46,395 nt of DNA, taken from positions 1 to 46,395 of the IMG/VR virus record IMGVR_UViG_3300023179_000174. One strand, given 5' to 3'. The DNA is from a virus. Positions 27,201 through 34,207 of the stretch are shown here, piece after piece. The translations under genes were made by a program, and so were the position numbers. Every line of letters begins with the position of its first letter. The stretch's first letter is position 1. The notes beneath the pieces are model-generated. The model saw only the letters and a program-made list of their open reading frames with translations. It did not search any database and was not told the origin of the DNA.

Positions 27201-28952
27201 GGAGATATGAATCCGGTGAAAGCGACAATGTTGATGCATGACGCAATGGGGAAAGTTGGTAAGTTTTTTGCGTTGTCGATTGGAAAGAAAGGTTATGATA
27301 ATGCGAATTGGGAAAAGGTTTACACCGGAGAAATGGGTAAGGTTATGCGAGATTTGTTTGATCAAGCTGCAGCGGATAAGCTTGTTTCGATGACGTATAC
27401 AGCGGAAATGTTAGGCGAGCCAGTAGATATTGTAGGGCAGAATGTTAAACGTGCTACAAGTGGGAAGAAGTCGTTTTTGAAAAATGCTGGTGAAGCAGCT
27501 ACAACGATGCTTAGCCGTCTTGGGAATATGTCTAAGGAGTTTTATTCACATTTTACCATGCATAATGCTAGAACCGCTTTAGCAATTGGATGGGAGATTA
27601 CGACAAAGAAAAATCCGAGTGAACCGGTTTATGTAAGAAATCCCAATAAAACTGGAGCACAAATGCTTAATCCGAAGTTGTATAAAGAAGCTAGGGATTT
27701 GGCTGCAATGATGACATTCTCGACAGGAAGATTTGGTCGTCCTGCTGCGCCGTTTGCAACAAGAGATCCGATTACAAGAACAGCTGGAATGATGTTCTAT
27801 GCGTTGCAGAGTTATAACTCTGGGATGTTAGGTATTCATGGGAGATTAACCGATCAATGGTTGAATCCTAAGAACTATCCTGGGTTGACGGCAGCACAGA
27901 GAAAACGTGCAGCACAAGCGGAAATGACAATGCTTGGAGTTGCATTTGGGTCTGCTGGGTTGCTTGGATTGCCGTTTGTTGGAACGGGAATGGCGTTGTT
28001 AGAACAAAACTCAGAGTTGGAAGTTAACAAAGCACTGCGTGAAAGTGTTTCTAGGTTGTTTCACGAAGATGAAGGGGAAGGCGGGTTTTTTAGTGAACTC
28101 GCCATGCGCGGAGCTGTAAACGCTTTGCTGAGTAAAACCGGATTTCAACCGGATATTGGATCAAGGTTGTCATTAGGTTCGATCATGGGTGCAGATGCGT
28201 ATAATGGATTTACGTCAAGTGCATTGTTTGGACCCACGTTTTCGTTAGCAGAAGATATGGTGAATTCCGCTGGGCATTTTGTTACCGGCGACTGGCGAAA
28301 AGGATTTAAAGACATTTTGCCGGTGGCAATGCGAAGGCCCATCGGAATGGCGATGGACGGTGGTGACATTGTGGACATGTCTGGGGCAAAACTTGTTGAC
28401 GCTACAATTGGAGATAGAATCTCTAATGCTATTGGGTTTTCACCACAGAAATTGACTAAACTCCGTGAAGGTGCAAGAATTCAAAGGAGAAGTCAAGAAA
28501 TCCAACAACAACAAGACGCAAGATGGCATGACGGCCTTGGGAAGTTGATGCAAACTGACCCGAAAAGAGTGCGGCAAATGTTGTTGGAAAGGGCAGAAAA
28601 CTCTGATGGAACTTATGATGCCACACTTGGAGCAAAGAAAGTTGCAGAGCGCGTGGTGAAAAGACAATTTCCGAAGGATATTCGGCTTGACAGCACGGCA
28701 AGTTCATCTCCGAAGGAAGATGAGTTCTTTAGAACTATGGATTTCCGCGGGTTGGAACCGTCATTACTTGCAAGAAGGCAAGCGGAAAATCAGGTGTTAC
28801 AAATGCTTGGTTTTCCTGATCCCTCAGCAAACGCTGCGTTTAGGGAAAGTGCGGCGGTAGATGAGTTGATTAGAAGACAACCTTGGTTGAGTTATTCAAC
28901 TGCAAAAAGGCTACTTGCAGAAAGATCTAAGAACCCTTTTGCAAGCGAGTGA
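18243..28952 (+). CDS. Giant polyvalent/ejection protein with three metallopeptidase-like motifs
   Basis: This encodes 3569 residues. Residues about 50-260 are hydrophobic, Gly/Ala-rich and membrane-active in appearance (VGGGLAAFGGPEAIPAGAA). HExxH-type zinc peptidase motifs occur as H833-ENS-H837 and H2320-ELT-H2324, and a degenerate E1948-ELGH copy sits in the middle. Between them are long charged helical stretches. The region about 2955-3400 (FMGLNLSSHVMEVMQP, MTFSTGRFGRPAAPF, FGSAGLLGLPFVGTG) resembles the large-polyvalent-protein-associated domain type found at the C-terminus of giant phage proteins. Such proteins are packaged and injected with the DNA; peptidase action on host proteins or the cell envelope is inferred. 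It is similar in size to the N4 virion RNA polymerase, but I found no polymerase motifs. The 3' end overlaps a convergent gene by 26 bases. Confidence 0.88.
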   Translation: MNPFKPSFRQVRDFYEQRPNEFANLTLDRYSQEMNNVFSTSAFDAASNPFGNAVKFASSGLDDLLKSTQATKVSGDIGETIGSWLGSPEAGRSAGEGLPRGLVNMAPMMTGRSVGSVVGGGLAAFGGPEAIPAGAAIGGEIGNWLGLLGTGLMSGAQTYEQTDNPQEAAVVGGLSAATPFIMEAGGGALGKLAAPLTKSSKLGDNLMRYIGGQLAVTGAFTTADALYQGPEVLTNKDYWVGQAVGQLPFLIGDLATIPFGTSPLRPKMEPNHKTSWERMQEDPGAISPEEEQILAQAEKARDTAVKTELKNNLDEVEADRSAEEVDAETDELNQIADAARTQVEPIQVGNESFNLDQLGEETDVVEASLVHLSVRRSDIEARIREIQDLPLQVEMKRRLDLQYKAAVDRINAGVDPATRDQTTLGEAFPKFVERVINEFNVLPKRDVDPELAKMYEMLTEEERGTDKQIDFEDKKFQNIYELLGGKPVAFSEQTKFALNGQYYPDTVEGFIDLVNEVGLPPAWGLRTQASKRAQELAMRYEKAKMASKGVVTEPTAETDSTTTPPSADFADATIGVHAEANKLRAQVGIDPIDDLSVQTRIDELVAAGHNLDDATEMTFNAFLAETQDAIDASGHNDTDYDGLPFAGYKTTYTEEDLKPKTESTKFKNSLRRDYRHLMELRSVYGLTPPANMLGEKAFLAEAAKDPSNARKKLFAWRDLFHAQLRAKGLKPVDNLTQLAIQNVLRKKAGNYPIKNVVNVERSNPASIEAFMFGAAYDRRAGQILVSIEKLAHIYENQLWTKPQPLDANGATIRPIPLEALNSPERFIDFVLIHENSHGYLPKRPTESRVEYEQRLVDHALGIMGLHFEPRTAEIASIKLEADKQFPQKRVVESEAHARNQNENIEELVARKGAIIPRHKELEEYKTLQEVKDHIRREISIANYQISKAATTKERNAAVKRLQRAYDIRKSLAKNLIAALETHPNLRPIILEHLSAPRGGLGVTRFRPGRNETQVRKGKFKAIQGVPPDTELTLVTPGWQIKGPDKQFEVLIPAEGRIDFTNPNNRRALETKGDLFPGLTAAFEASKREPTKPHPDVFSLDDIEGNFGPSAPKPITKTIDAIHRFLNALDFAGRNRAHLPQVHEALVKYLEQNLRNLELNSRKIRDQKIRETYSSFGERIIRKALEIAEQQMSLEQQREPLRVQQGEVLDKSKQHWLSPWAPGELVERLEGIGKEAGFGFKDNLSRSGKIDIKSRRSLAGFLLGSLQKVLGKGFVSPDVEFWVWRGNSEKAIKGRRGEIAIPEKGNIFYPLARSLQITDFALRQHPRYAQNFFREHVGSEKGMLVTGRRDAIAALERMGVDKKAIDYVNQVYTEAIHWYEQMDVEQRYEEAGKTIPFLNEKSTEAPENVAVFAPKKEEPKVDVAPTKKKTAVVDESADMFDFTAEPVEPWMLDRAKERSIEDSRKYAKNNPTKLALARRRVDKFFENWDLRQEQLMEHEHGLESYVDYVMRTIGWHKKYEDSNAFALQLELVRKKVAHLLYGEDGTKMTWDAVMQSIEGRSEVPVEREEMEQTVNGSRQQQVEYSVVKARFDKLDSLLNDVMQGNKFLPPKTLDKVFEEHKALKAQLQKIQVGTEQEKRIHPESKIENGFDEITLAVPFDGKGYFIDENGKKITFPLNDYASATAWAEAHGLNEGDWELWRGGSFEGEKKSFLILSHRNAEKFLKGTSKENKGKRVGSATPEPKTLSESVQIYGDQLFSSSETKDKNLVNGRKKVVEAFVKTGLFDDGEVTNFDQIRERYLQFDEGDREDFIAALPEELVDQVQKDFTYQAAQQRQEDEFQAWKKEQETPEQPVSAEDFLRQQWEEAFSVETAAEVKLQPEVVSPENFNEDEKAVWDQLKIEFDGEPVNIQLVRNPNSQAFGRLTKNGLQLFVGPEHVTYKNVKDVIREELGHIVDTAAKSFQDSTLKADYDAILESVPNDARIAIIEHVSKTYAPDRQAAEVNARLFAEATKDIGKRLSSRANLPWWKKVQSWFKRVYQRVFGVVPRDAEQLALKYLNYARGFFIKDLAGSDRLATVLRDVEFFESRIAPERLDVSELSDEQKSLLFGLYSSDDSSILPVIDPEYHAALKQARKSNHYEDYQVIDTIISNRKKEFGLIQAPMKSETKDIAEKLLPVLQEKFQTQFGREFQLLSISDFAELLPENIRPEMEFTSELELSKYQIVNNTRINVGSNWGYTLEGAIRKTLQSNGYGKFTVEQILPKIKQIYELFGTPNVRFGLTQDADKLGFAAPLNENMLGIALNTKLARIAPSKMATRIVAHELTHITEFLAAAKQLPKEAQAAWDKFLDWTNTASKEDIKSVMDVFYELADGDTVLAQTKQTKKFVRNYAFSNPLEVRAHIGEMWALSMLGGKVTEFGPTRALTFVPKTVADWIQNLNQTHIDFASVLSEVDTELQGSYKGFKLAFDAFTSLQKNIAEAQQIQESYERMLRIGDPKIDFQNLFQEVGSYTAKLKTTPFAFALKDETEAYRSSPHLGGFPIPGAPGEKVGNSIMARRVGSLMFERMENIAWAYPETRPIFSSVLDFQTGVAADATENLAPLVGGRDAATGKFNAKPGDKTFERFARVRDNAEVNKTFSLLAKELQGQQRLLRGEDLGDTPAGRAFRKLNPSDRELVNSMMEKTLESVGLTHGHVVSKLKEENVNLIATYLGRKLRGKLKHAEFKGLAQGLVDSVDILLDPTLQQGNMDMVNLGQVKAQFDALEAGDVYKKAMKYATQLMNSRAEVKKFFAQNPNFVSSGLFGRELQWNARDLYKRMNKSWGGILERLDQERAKFIDELDIEDVLKEDLKNRFDTMSEIERFATELKIGKKVENLQGALDEGRKESDGADDIFATHMMYVKLLTGISNSRVLDSSLNFAFSAPELLTGKNRIMADQMRQQIANFKHADTKVGLELNKMFFQYFMGLNLSSHVMEVMQPYFSFLPHIITQGDMNPVKATMLMHDAMGKVGKFFALSIGKKGYDNANWEKVYTGEMGKVMRDLFDQAAADKLVSMTYTAEMLGEPVDIVGQNVKRATSGKKSFLKNAGEAATTMLSRLGNMSKEFYSHFTMHNARTALAIGWEITTKKNPSEPVYVRNPNKTGAQMLNPKLYKEARDLAAMMTFSTGRFGRPAAPFATRDPITRTAGMMFYALQSYNSGMLGIHGRLTDQWLNPKNYPGLTAAQRKRAAQAEMTMLGVAFGSAGLLGLPFVGTGMALLEQNSELEVNKALRESVSRLFHEDEGEGGFFSELAMRGAVNALLSKTGFQPDIGSRLSLGSIMGADAYNGFTSSALFGPTFSLAEDMVNSAGHFVTGDWRKGFKDILPVAMRRPIGMAMDGGDIVDMSGAKLVDATIGDRISNAIGFSPQKLTKLREGARIQRRSQEIQQQQDARWHDGLGKLMQTDPKRVRQMLLERAENSDGTYDATLGAKKVAERVVKRQFPKDIRLDSTASSSPKEDEFFRTMDFRGLEPSLLARRQAENQVLQMLGFPDPSANAAFRESAAVDELIRRQPWLSYSTAKRLLAERSKNPFASE

Positions 28953-30159
28953 TGACTTTCTCTTTTGATCCCGGTAACCCGACAAAATGATGTGGGTTAC
29001 CGCGGATCAACTCCGAGAATTCTATCACGGTGCCTTCTTTAACTAATTGCAAGATGATTTTGTTAAGCTCGTTTTCATTGGCTTCGTTGCGGAATTTGCG
29101 ATAAAGTGCCGCGGTAGGGATAGCGTTATCAGGAAGAGCTTTTAAGAGTTGTTCAATTCCTGCAAGAAGTGGTGCGAATTCATTGCGACCAGAAGAGGAA
29201 AAGATTTCTCTGTACCCATCTTCGATTTGCGCAAGGAATAAGCACGCAGCTTCAACTTGCCAAGCTTCCACAATACGGTCATCTCGCTCGGAAAGACCAA
29301 TAAGCATTGAGAGTTTGATGACGTATTCGCCTTTGGAATTCAAGTAACCTTGAAATGCTGCGTCTTGTGAGCTTTCATCAACAAGAGAGAAGTTTTCTTC
29401 ATAGAAGTTTTTATAAGCCGCTTTACCAGAGTCAGTCCAAGTAAAAGGTCCTGCGACTTTTAAGATCTCTTTGCATCTGGCAAGACATCTTTTTTGTGCT
29501 TCACGTTGTTCTGTGGTAATTTCTGGAAAAGGAATAGCAGTTTGTGCTCTAACAGCTTTAACAAAAATTGCTCTTCTGTTAAACCCACCGGAAATGATTT
29601 TTTCGTAAAGAAGATTTGCCATTCTGTCAGGGGTCATACAACCAAGAACCGTTACAAACGGATTTTTGGCAATGTCTGACCCTTTGTTTTTTGTTTTGAC
29701 TTCAAGCATGTCTTGGTCCCAGATTTCCGTTAAGAAATCAATCATCCCAAGTGCATTTCCACCAGAGTTAATCAAAACCACAAGCTCATTGGCGAAAATG
29801 GAAAGGTGCGTGTAAGGCATCGGAGATCCATCTGGGAGGTCGGTGACTTTTTTGCACGGAGAACCTTCTTCCGCCATAAGTTTTGTCAACGCTTCTTTGG
29901 TGATACTTGCCGGCGCGATCGGGAAATAATTGATCTCTTGTACAAGACCGCGGGCGAGGGACATGGCGGTCGACTTTTTCGACGCTGGGGCTCCGACAAG
30001 GATGATATACATATTGGGGCGGACGATAAACGGTCCTTGGTCCAACCAAACTTTTCTCGAAGCGCAGGTGGACAAAACAGAAAAACCGGCCCAAGTATGG
30101 AAGATAGACGGTGCTTCATTGCCAGCGGTGTAGATCGCGTAGTCCTTTAAGAAAGACAT
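28927..30159 (-). CDS. DUF3987-type helicase-like ATPase
   Basis: This encodes 410 residues. The N-terminus (AIYTAGNEAPSIFHTWAGFS) and the Walker A variant GAPASKKST (about residues 56-64) are typical of the DUF3987 family of phage and plasmid replication ATPases. A Walker B-like NELVVLIN and a sensor-like VLGCMTPDRM follow. The C-terminus is a winged-helix-like segment (DNAIPTAALYRKFRNEANENEL). No primase domain is present, so it may be the replicative helicase working with a host or unrecognised primase. It is the last gene of the early block and ends inside the end of the giant late gene. Confidence 0.8.
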   Translation of the reverse strand: MSFLKDYAIYTAGNEAPSIFHTWAGFSVLSTCASRKVWLDQGPFIVRPNMYIILVGAPASKKSTAMSLARGLVQEINYFPIAPASITKEALTKLMAEEGSPCKKVTDLPDGSPMPYTHLSIFANELVVLINSGGNALGMIDFLTEIWDQDMLEVKTKNKGSDIAKNPFVTVLGCMTPDRMANLLYEKIISGGFNRRAIFVKAVRAQTAIPFPEITTEQREAQKRCLARCKEILKVAGPFTWTDSGKAAYKNFYEENFSLVDESSQDAAFQGYLNSKGEYVIKLSMLIGLSERDDRIVEAWQVEAACLFLAQIEDGYREIFSSSGRNEFAPLLAGIEQLLKALPDNAIPTAALYRKFRNEANENELNKIILQLVKEGTVIEFSELIRGNPHHFVGLPGSKEKVITRLQKGS

Positions 30160-30207
30160 GGGTCATTTGTTTAAGGCTTTAATTTGTCTTGGTTTTCTTA
30201 CACGTTG

Positions 30208-30393
30208 TCATGTCGCGAAAGGATAAAGAATTCTCATGTCTTCAAAAGTCCAAGAAATAGTGCAAAGAGTTGGAAAAACTTGGGTATGACGTAATTTTTT
30301 AAACCCGTTTTTCCAAACGGAAAACATAATCCAAGTTTTGCTGTCCTTCGGTAAAACCCAATAAACGCCTGGTTTTGAAGGTGTGCCTTTCAT
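30208..30393 (-). CDS. Small conserved-looking phage protein
   Basis: This encodes 61 residues starting in an ATGA overlap with the gene upstream. The PGVYWVLPKDSKTWIMFSVWKNG segment, rich in aromatic beta strands, resembles a class of small phage proteins of unknown role that begin with a PGVYWV-like strand. The 48 bases before the next gene hold nothing else. Function is unknown. Confidence 0.55.
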   Translation of the reverse strand: MKGTPSKPGVYWVLPKDSKTWIMFSVWKNGFKKLRHTQVFPTLCTISWTFEDMRILYPFAT

Positions 30394-30776
30394 TTATCAG
30401 GAAGTAATTTACAGTGATCGTGGTGGTTGTCCAACGCTGCAAAGTGCCTCTTAGGGTGTGAGCCAAATTCAAATTCAAGTAGACAGTAATTTGCAATATC
30501 AACCATGTATTCCAAATTGCCAGTTTCTTTATAATGTTCAAGTTTTTTCTCTATCGCTCCGATGAGATCCCAAAGGACCACTCGTTTTCGTTTTTCTTCC
30601 ATTGTTCCATAACGAAGTGCTCCCATAAGAAGTCGGTTCCGCATTAGTTGTTCAAACTTCGGAGACCACTCAGTACGTTCAAGCTCTTTAAAGTCGTACT
30701 TTGGTTTGGGTACTTCTGTTAATCCAGCACGTGCAAGAAGTCGCTGGCGAAGTATCTCATGTGTTGAGAGAATCAT
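30390..30776 (-). CDS. MazG-like all-alpha protein
   Basis: This encodes 128 residues. The central part (FEQLMRNRLLMGALRYGTM...IGAIEKKLEHYKETGNLEYMVDIANYCLLEF) matches the pattern of small phage proteins related to the all-alpha NTP pyrophosphatase (MazG-like) fold, including a RYG turn, a KLxxYxxTGN turn and a DIANY helix. The acidic metal-binding residues of active MazG enzymes are only partly present, so activity is uncertain. It is coupled to the ligase gene upstream and to 30208-30393 downstream by ATGA overlaps, consistent with a nucleotide-pool role in replication. Confidence 0.6.
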   Translation of the reverse strand: MILSTHEILRQRLLARAGLTEVPKPKYDFKELERTEWSPKFEQLMRNRLLMGALRYGTMEEKRKRVVLWDLIGAIEKKLEHYKETGNLEYMVDIANYCLLEFEFGSHPKRHFAALDNHHDHCKLLPDK

Positions 30777-31594
30777 TTTGCTTCGAGGTAGACGGGTTTG
30801 AGAGGGATTCCGTCACGAGAGAAGGTTTCGTATTGGACGTGGAGAGAAGTGGGAAGATTAGAAAGGTAGTGTTCTCGTTCGGAGTCAGAGAAACCTGTGC
30901 CTACTTCGAAAAGTTGGCCGTTACGGGTAAGGCAGACAATGGTGCCAACGGTTGAGGAGAGTCGACCGTTGCCGTAGTGGAAGGAATGGACTGCGAACCA
31001 GTCATCGAGCCAGTCTTTGCGTTTGAGAAGATAGGGCCAACGGTTTTCTTTGTTTGTGCATCTTTCTGAAAGGCCGTAAGAGGATTGCGGGTCGCGCCAC
31101 ATTGAACCTTCGAATTTACGTGCTCGGAAGTCTTGAAAGAAGGTTTCGAAGGTGATTTCGTCTGGGACTTCGAATGTTGGTACGAGGCGGATAACAGGGC
31201 TATTGATATGATTAATAATAGCAGAGAGATGTTCATGACGAGAAGCAAAAGGAAGATCAGGTCTTGTTTCGTCGAAGAAGTCGAAGACATGGTATTCGAT
31301 GAGGTAAGTAAGAGGTGAGGGTTCGTTGCGATTAACGGCGACGGCAGAGTTGATTTCTTGTAATCGCCAACCGTGTTTGTAGAGTTCTCCGTCTAAGGTG
31401 ATATGAGAAGGGAGAGTGGAAAGGGCAGCTGTGATGTGTGCACAAACGTCGCGATTCCAAAGCTTTCCGTCGCGGGATTGAAGTCGGTTGGAGTTGTATA
31501 AAGCACGGATGCCGTCGATTTTTGGTTGGGTAAAAGCTGGCCAAGTAAGACGTTTTCGATGTTGATTGAATTTGTGTGCTAGCATTGGTTTCAT
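30773..31594 (-). CDS. ATP-dependent DNA ligase
   Basis: This encodes 273 residues, a minimal phage-size ligase. Motif I QPKIDGIR places the nucleotidylated lysine at K25, with R30 completing K-x-D-G-x-R. DGELYKHG is motif III, FEGSMWRD motif IV and LLKRKDW motif V, followed by an OB-fold region (GTIVCLTRNGQLFEVGTGFS). It seals nicks left by replication and repair. It is coupled to the polymerase region through the small gene at 31591-31824 and to the MazG-like gene. Confidence 0.92.
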   Translation of the reverse strand: MKPMLAHKFNQHRKRLTWPAFTQPKIDGIRALYNSNRLQSRDGKLWNRDVCAHITAALSTLPSHITLDGELYKHGWRLQEINSAVAVNRNEPSPLTYLIEYHVFDFFDETRPDLPFASRHEHLSAIINHINSPVIRLVPTFEVPDEITFETFFQDFRARKFEGSMWRDPQSSYGLSERCTNKENRWPYLLKRKDWLDDWFAVHSFHYGNGRLSSTVGTIVCLTRNGQLFEVGTGFSDSEREHYLSNLPTSLHVQYETFSRDGIPLKPVYLEAK

Positions 31595-31824
31595 AAATCG
31601 TCTGAGGTAAAAGGTTCTATGATTTTGTCAAGGTTTCGTTCGAAGCGTAAAAAAGGTTTTCCGTCAATGCGAATTGGAGTGGATAGAATTAAATTTGATC
31701 TAAGCCACTCGTCAATGCGTACGTCAGGGAATAGGATTTCGATTGTGAAGGTGTTGGAGGGAAGGAAGATTACGCCGTAGATGTTGATGTCAGATATCAG
31801 CCTCTCCCTCCTTTGAAAAGGCAT
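31591..31824 (-). CDS. Small protein overlapping the polymerase 3' end
   Basis: The frame encodes about 77 residues from the ATG at 31824 (MPFQRRERLISDINIYGVIF), or 69 if translation begins at the CTG at 31800. A strong AAAGGAGG lies about 6 bases upstream of that CTG, which would be ideal spacing, whereas the ATG at 31824 has none. The region downstream of the polymerase stop (INIYGVIFLPSNTFTIEILFPDV) looks like a folded alpha/beta protein, and the stop overlaps the ligase start. An upstream frame to 31941 lies entirely within the polymerase and is rejected. Confidence 0.5.
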   Translation of the reverse strand: MPFQRRERLISDINIYGVIFLPSNTFTIEILFPDVRIDEWLRSNLILSTPIRIDGKPFLRFERNLDKIIEPFTSDDL

Positions 31825-34207
31825 GAGTCGTATCACCCCATGAGGCGCCATAGCGGCCATCGAAGGGAATTCGGATTCTATATCCGGCAATGATGAGTTC
31901 GTTGTTGAAGTATTCACGGATTTTTTTGTGTGCCCAAGCACGAAGAGCTGAAGGGTATTGGCCGTTGAGTGCGTCGTGGACTTGGTGAAGTGGTTGGATG
32001 ATTAGTTGGCGACCATCGGCGGAGCGATTTTCTGGGTCGTTCCAGAGGCGAATTGCGGCGAGGTTAGTGGCGTAAGTGGTGTTGGCTTGTGGTTCGTGAG
32101 CGACTGCTTGACGTTGGAGTTCGTTACTGTGGCGGCCGAAGAATGTTCGGATGTGACCGGAAGCGCAAGGCAGTTTGCCGGTTTTTTCTACAAGTTGTTT
32201 GATGTATTCTTGCCAGGAACGAACTCCGGGGTAGCGTTGGATGTAGAGAACTTGAAGGAGTTCTGCGTCTCGGTGGGAGATGTGGATGGGTGTGCCCATG
32301 AGTTTGTAGGAATCTTCCATGATTTGTGTAATCATGGTAGGGACACCAAGAAGGTAGTTGGTACCGTGTTGGACACGCTTACAAGCGAAATAAAGCCATT
32401 CTGGTATGGAAAGGGTTTTGATGTAAGAGGATAAGTCGATTGGATCGAGTTTTGATGGATTACGATCGATTTGTTTTGTTTGGTAGAGGTACATCGCTGC
32501 GATGATTTTCGCAGGTTTATTACCGGAGAGGTAATCTTCCATCATGGTTGGATTACCTAGACGTTTACAGTGAGCTGCAACGGTCCAACCATCCGCACCT
32601 TCAAGGTCACATTGGAAGTATTCATAGTCTGGGTCGGCTAAGTAAAGACAGCGGTGGGATTTGTTGATAACATGCATGGGCACGCCGCCGGGGTAACGGG
32701 TATCGGCTTTTTCTTTTTCAGAAATAGAGCAAGAGAAGCGACCGGTTTCTGTGCCAACAACGTTATACATCCCGCGGACACGGCAGTCTTTGTCTGGGGT
32801 GAACTCAAGTTGTTTACGTTTACCTTCTAGGTGTTTCCATTCTAGGATGAGGGGAATGAGCGGATGTTCGAATTTTTTAGCTAGCTTGAGAAGTGCTTTG
32901 CGGTCGGTGACGAGTTTATCGGTTTTACGGCCGTTTTTGACCTCGTACTGGGGTTCGAAACCAAAACGGGTGTAAAGGAGATCTTTGAGTTGTTTAGGAG
33001 AGTTGATGTTGACGTAAGAGCCAATGATAAGTTCCAACGCGGCTTGTTTTTGTTGCATTTCCGCGGTAACTTTCTCGTGCATTTCCTTTTGTTTTGCACG
33101 GTCGTAGAGCGTTCCGCGACGAGTCATGTAAGCTGCGATAGGTAACAGCTCCATGTTGAATTGGAAATGTTCGAGCTGTTCAGGAGTCATTTTGGACTCA
33201 TGAACTTGACGAAGTTCCATGGTGACAGCGGAGTCTCTGGCGTTGTATTCTAGAAAGAGTCGCTGGTTTTTGGATTTTTTGTGATATTTGTAAGAGGGTT
33301 CGTTGGTGAAGATGGAGACCTGGGAGCGAAGACTTTTTTTGATTTCTGGGTAGATCTCCCAAGCGGAAAGCATTGTATCCCAGGAGAGGTTAATGATAGG
33401 ACAACCCCAATGCCAAGAAAGGCAAAACTGATCGTAGAGACCGTTGTGAAGGATTTTGTCGACGTTTGGGTCGGCTAGAAGTCGCTTTATTTCTCTTAAG
33501 ACAAGCAGTTGTGTTTCTGGTGAGAACTCACCTGGTGTAAAGACAAAAGAGAAATCAGGTCGCGGAGCAAAGCTAATGCATGAGATACCTTCGGGTCCGC
33601 CACCTTCGATGTCAATTGCGACTTCTCCAGAAGTAATTCCACGGAGCAAAGATATAATCTCATTCGCAGTAAGTTCGATTTTAAGATCTCGAACGGGGAG
33701 TGAAAGTTCTGGAGAAAGAGAATTGGCTTTTGCTTTTTGAATGTCAAAAGCCAGATAAGGCCACCATGCCCATTGTCGAATAATATCCGCAGGGTGGTAT
33801 GTGGCAAGACATTTATAACCGTAAAAGGGTGAAGTGGTGTCTTGTGGAATGAAGATTGTGCCTCGAAAGTCTTCGAGGGAATGTTCAATTTTGGTTTGTT
33901 TGAAAACTGTTGATCCAAGGAGGACAACGATGTTAGGTGAGATGGAGTCAAAATCTTTACGGAGTCGGTCGGTTCCAAGTTCGATTTCAAATGTGTCGTT
34001 GATGCGGACTCCGGCATAGGGTGCGAGATTTCCGAGGTAGACGTTAGTTCGAGAGAGACCAGCTTGTCGAAGGCAGGCTTCAAGGATGTTGCCGCTGTGG
34101 TCGATAAAGGGTCGGGAGAAGTCGGCATCAGCAAGTGAAGGTGAAAAACCTATGACGGCGATTTTTGAAAAATCACTCTTCGGAAACTCGTTAGGAATCA
34201 GTTTCAT
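31790..34207 (-). CDS. UDG-like domain / 3'-5' exonuclease / family A DNA polymerase fusion
   Basis: This encodes 805 residues, the replicative polymerase. Residues 1-160 form a uracil-DNA-glycosylase superfamily domain: GFSPSLADADFSRPF (20-34), LGNLAPY (58-64), IVVLLGS (93-99) and TYHPADIIR (136-144). The usual catalytic GE-x-PG is GFSPS and no Fe-S cysteine set is seen, so glycosylase activity is doubtful. The exonuclease has D199-x-E201 and a YNARDSAV motif. The polymerase has D534 (motif A), K610 with Y618 (motif B) and H744-D745 (motif C), but with Ala where the HDE motif usually has Glu. A UDG-like domain fused to a family A polymerase is, as I recall, also known from SPO1-type phages. 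It could serve uracil sensing or processivity. Confidence 0.9.
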   Translation of the reverse strand: MKLIPNEFPKSDFSKIAVIGFSPSLADADFSRPFIDHSGNILEACLRQAGLSRTNVYLGNLAPYAGVRINDTFEIELGTDRLRKDFDSISPNIVVLLGSTVFKQTKIEHSLEDFRGTIFIPQDTTSPFYGYKCLATYHPADIIRQWAWWPYLAFDIQKAKANSLSPELSLPVRDLKIELTANEIISLLRGITSGEVAIDIEGGGPEGISCISFAPRPDFSFVFTPGEFSPETQLLVLREIKRLLADPNVDKILHNGLYDQFCLSWHWGCPIINLSWDTMLSAWEIYPEIKKSLRSQVSIFTNEPSYKYHKKSKNQRLFLEYNARDSAVTMELRQVHESKMTPEQLEHFQFNMELLPIAAYMTRRGTLYDRAKQKEMHEKVTAEMQQKQAALELIIGSYVNINSPKQLKDLLYTRFGFEPQYEVKNGRKTDKLVTDRKALLKLAKKFEHPLIPLILEWKHLEGKRKQLEFTPDKDCRVRGMYNVVGTETGRFSCSISEKEKADTRYPGGVPMHVINKSHRCLYLADPDYEYFQCDLEGADGWTVAAHCKRLGNPTMMEDYLSGNKPAKIIAAMYLYQTKQIDRNPSKLDPIDLSSYIKTLSIPEWLYFACKRVQHGTNYLLGVPTMITQIMEDSYKLMGTPIHISHRDAELLQVLYIQRYPGVRSWQEYIKQLVEKTGKLPCASGHIRTFFGRHSNELQRQAVAHEPQANTTYATNLAAIRLWNDPENRSADGRQLIIQPLHQVHDALNGQYPSALRAWAHKKIREYFNNELIIAGYRIRIPFDGRYGASWGDTTHAFSKEGEADI

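Noticed and set aside
18243-28952. Virion RNA polymerase of N4 type, suggested by the similar length
   Set aside because: No single-subunit RNA polymerase motifs were found; peptidase-like motifs and an LPD-type C-terminus fit a polyvalent protein better.
31825-31941. Upstream extension of the small gene after the polymerase
   Set aside because: Lies wholly inside the polymerase coding sequence in another frame, with no independent support.
33496-34134. 212-residue minus-strand frame inside the polymerase gene
   Set aside because: Out-of-frame shadow of the polymerase with Ser/Thr/Pro-rich low-complexity sequence.
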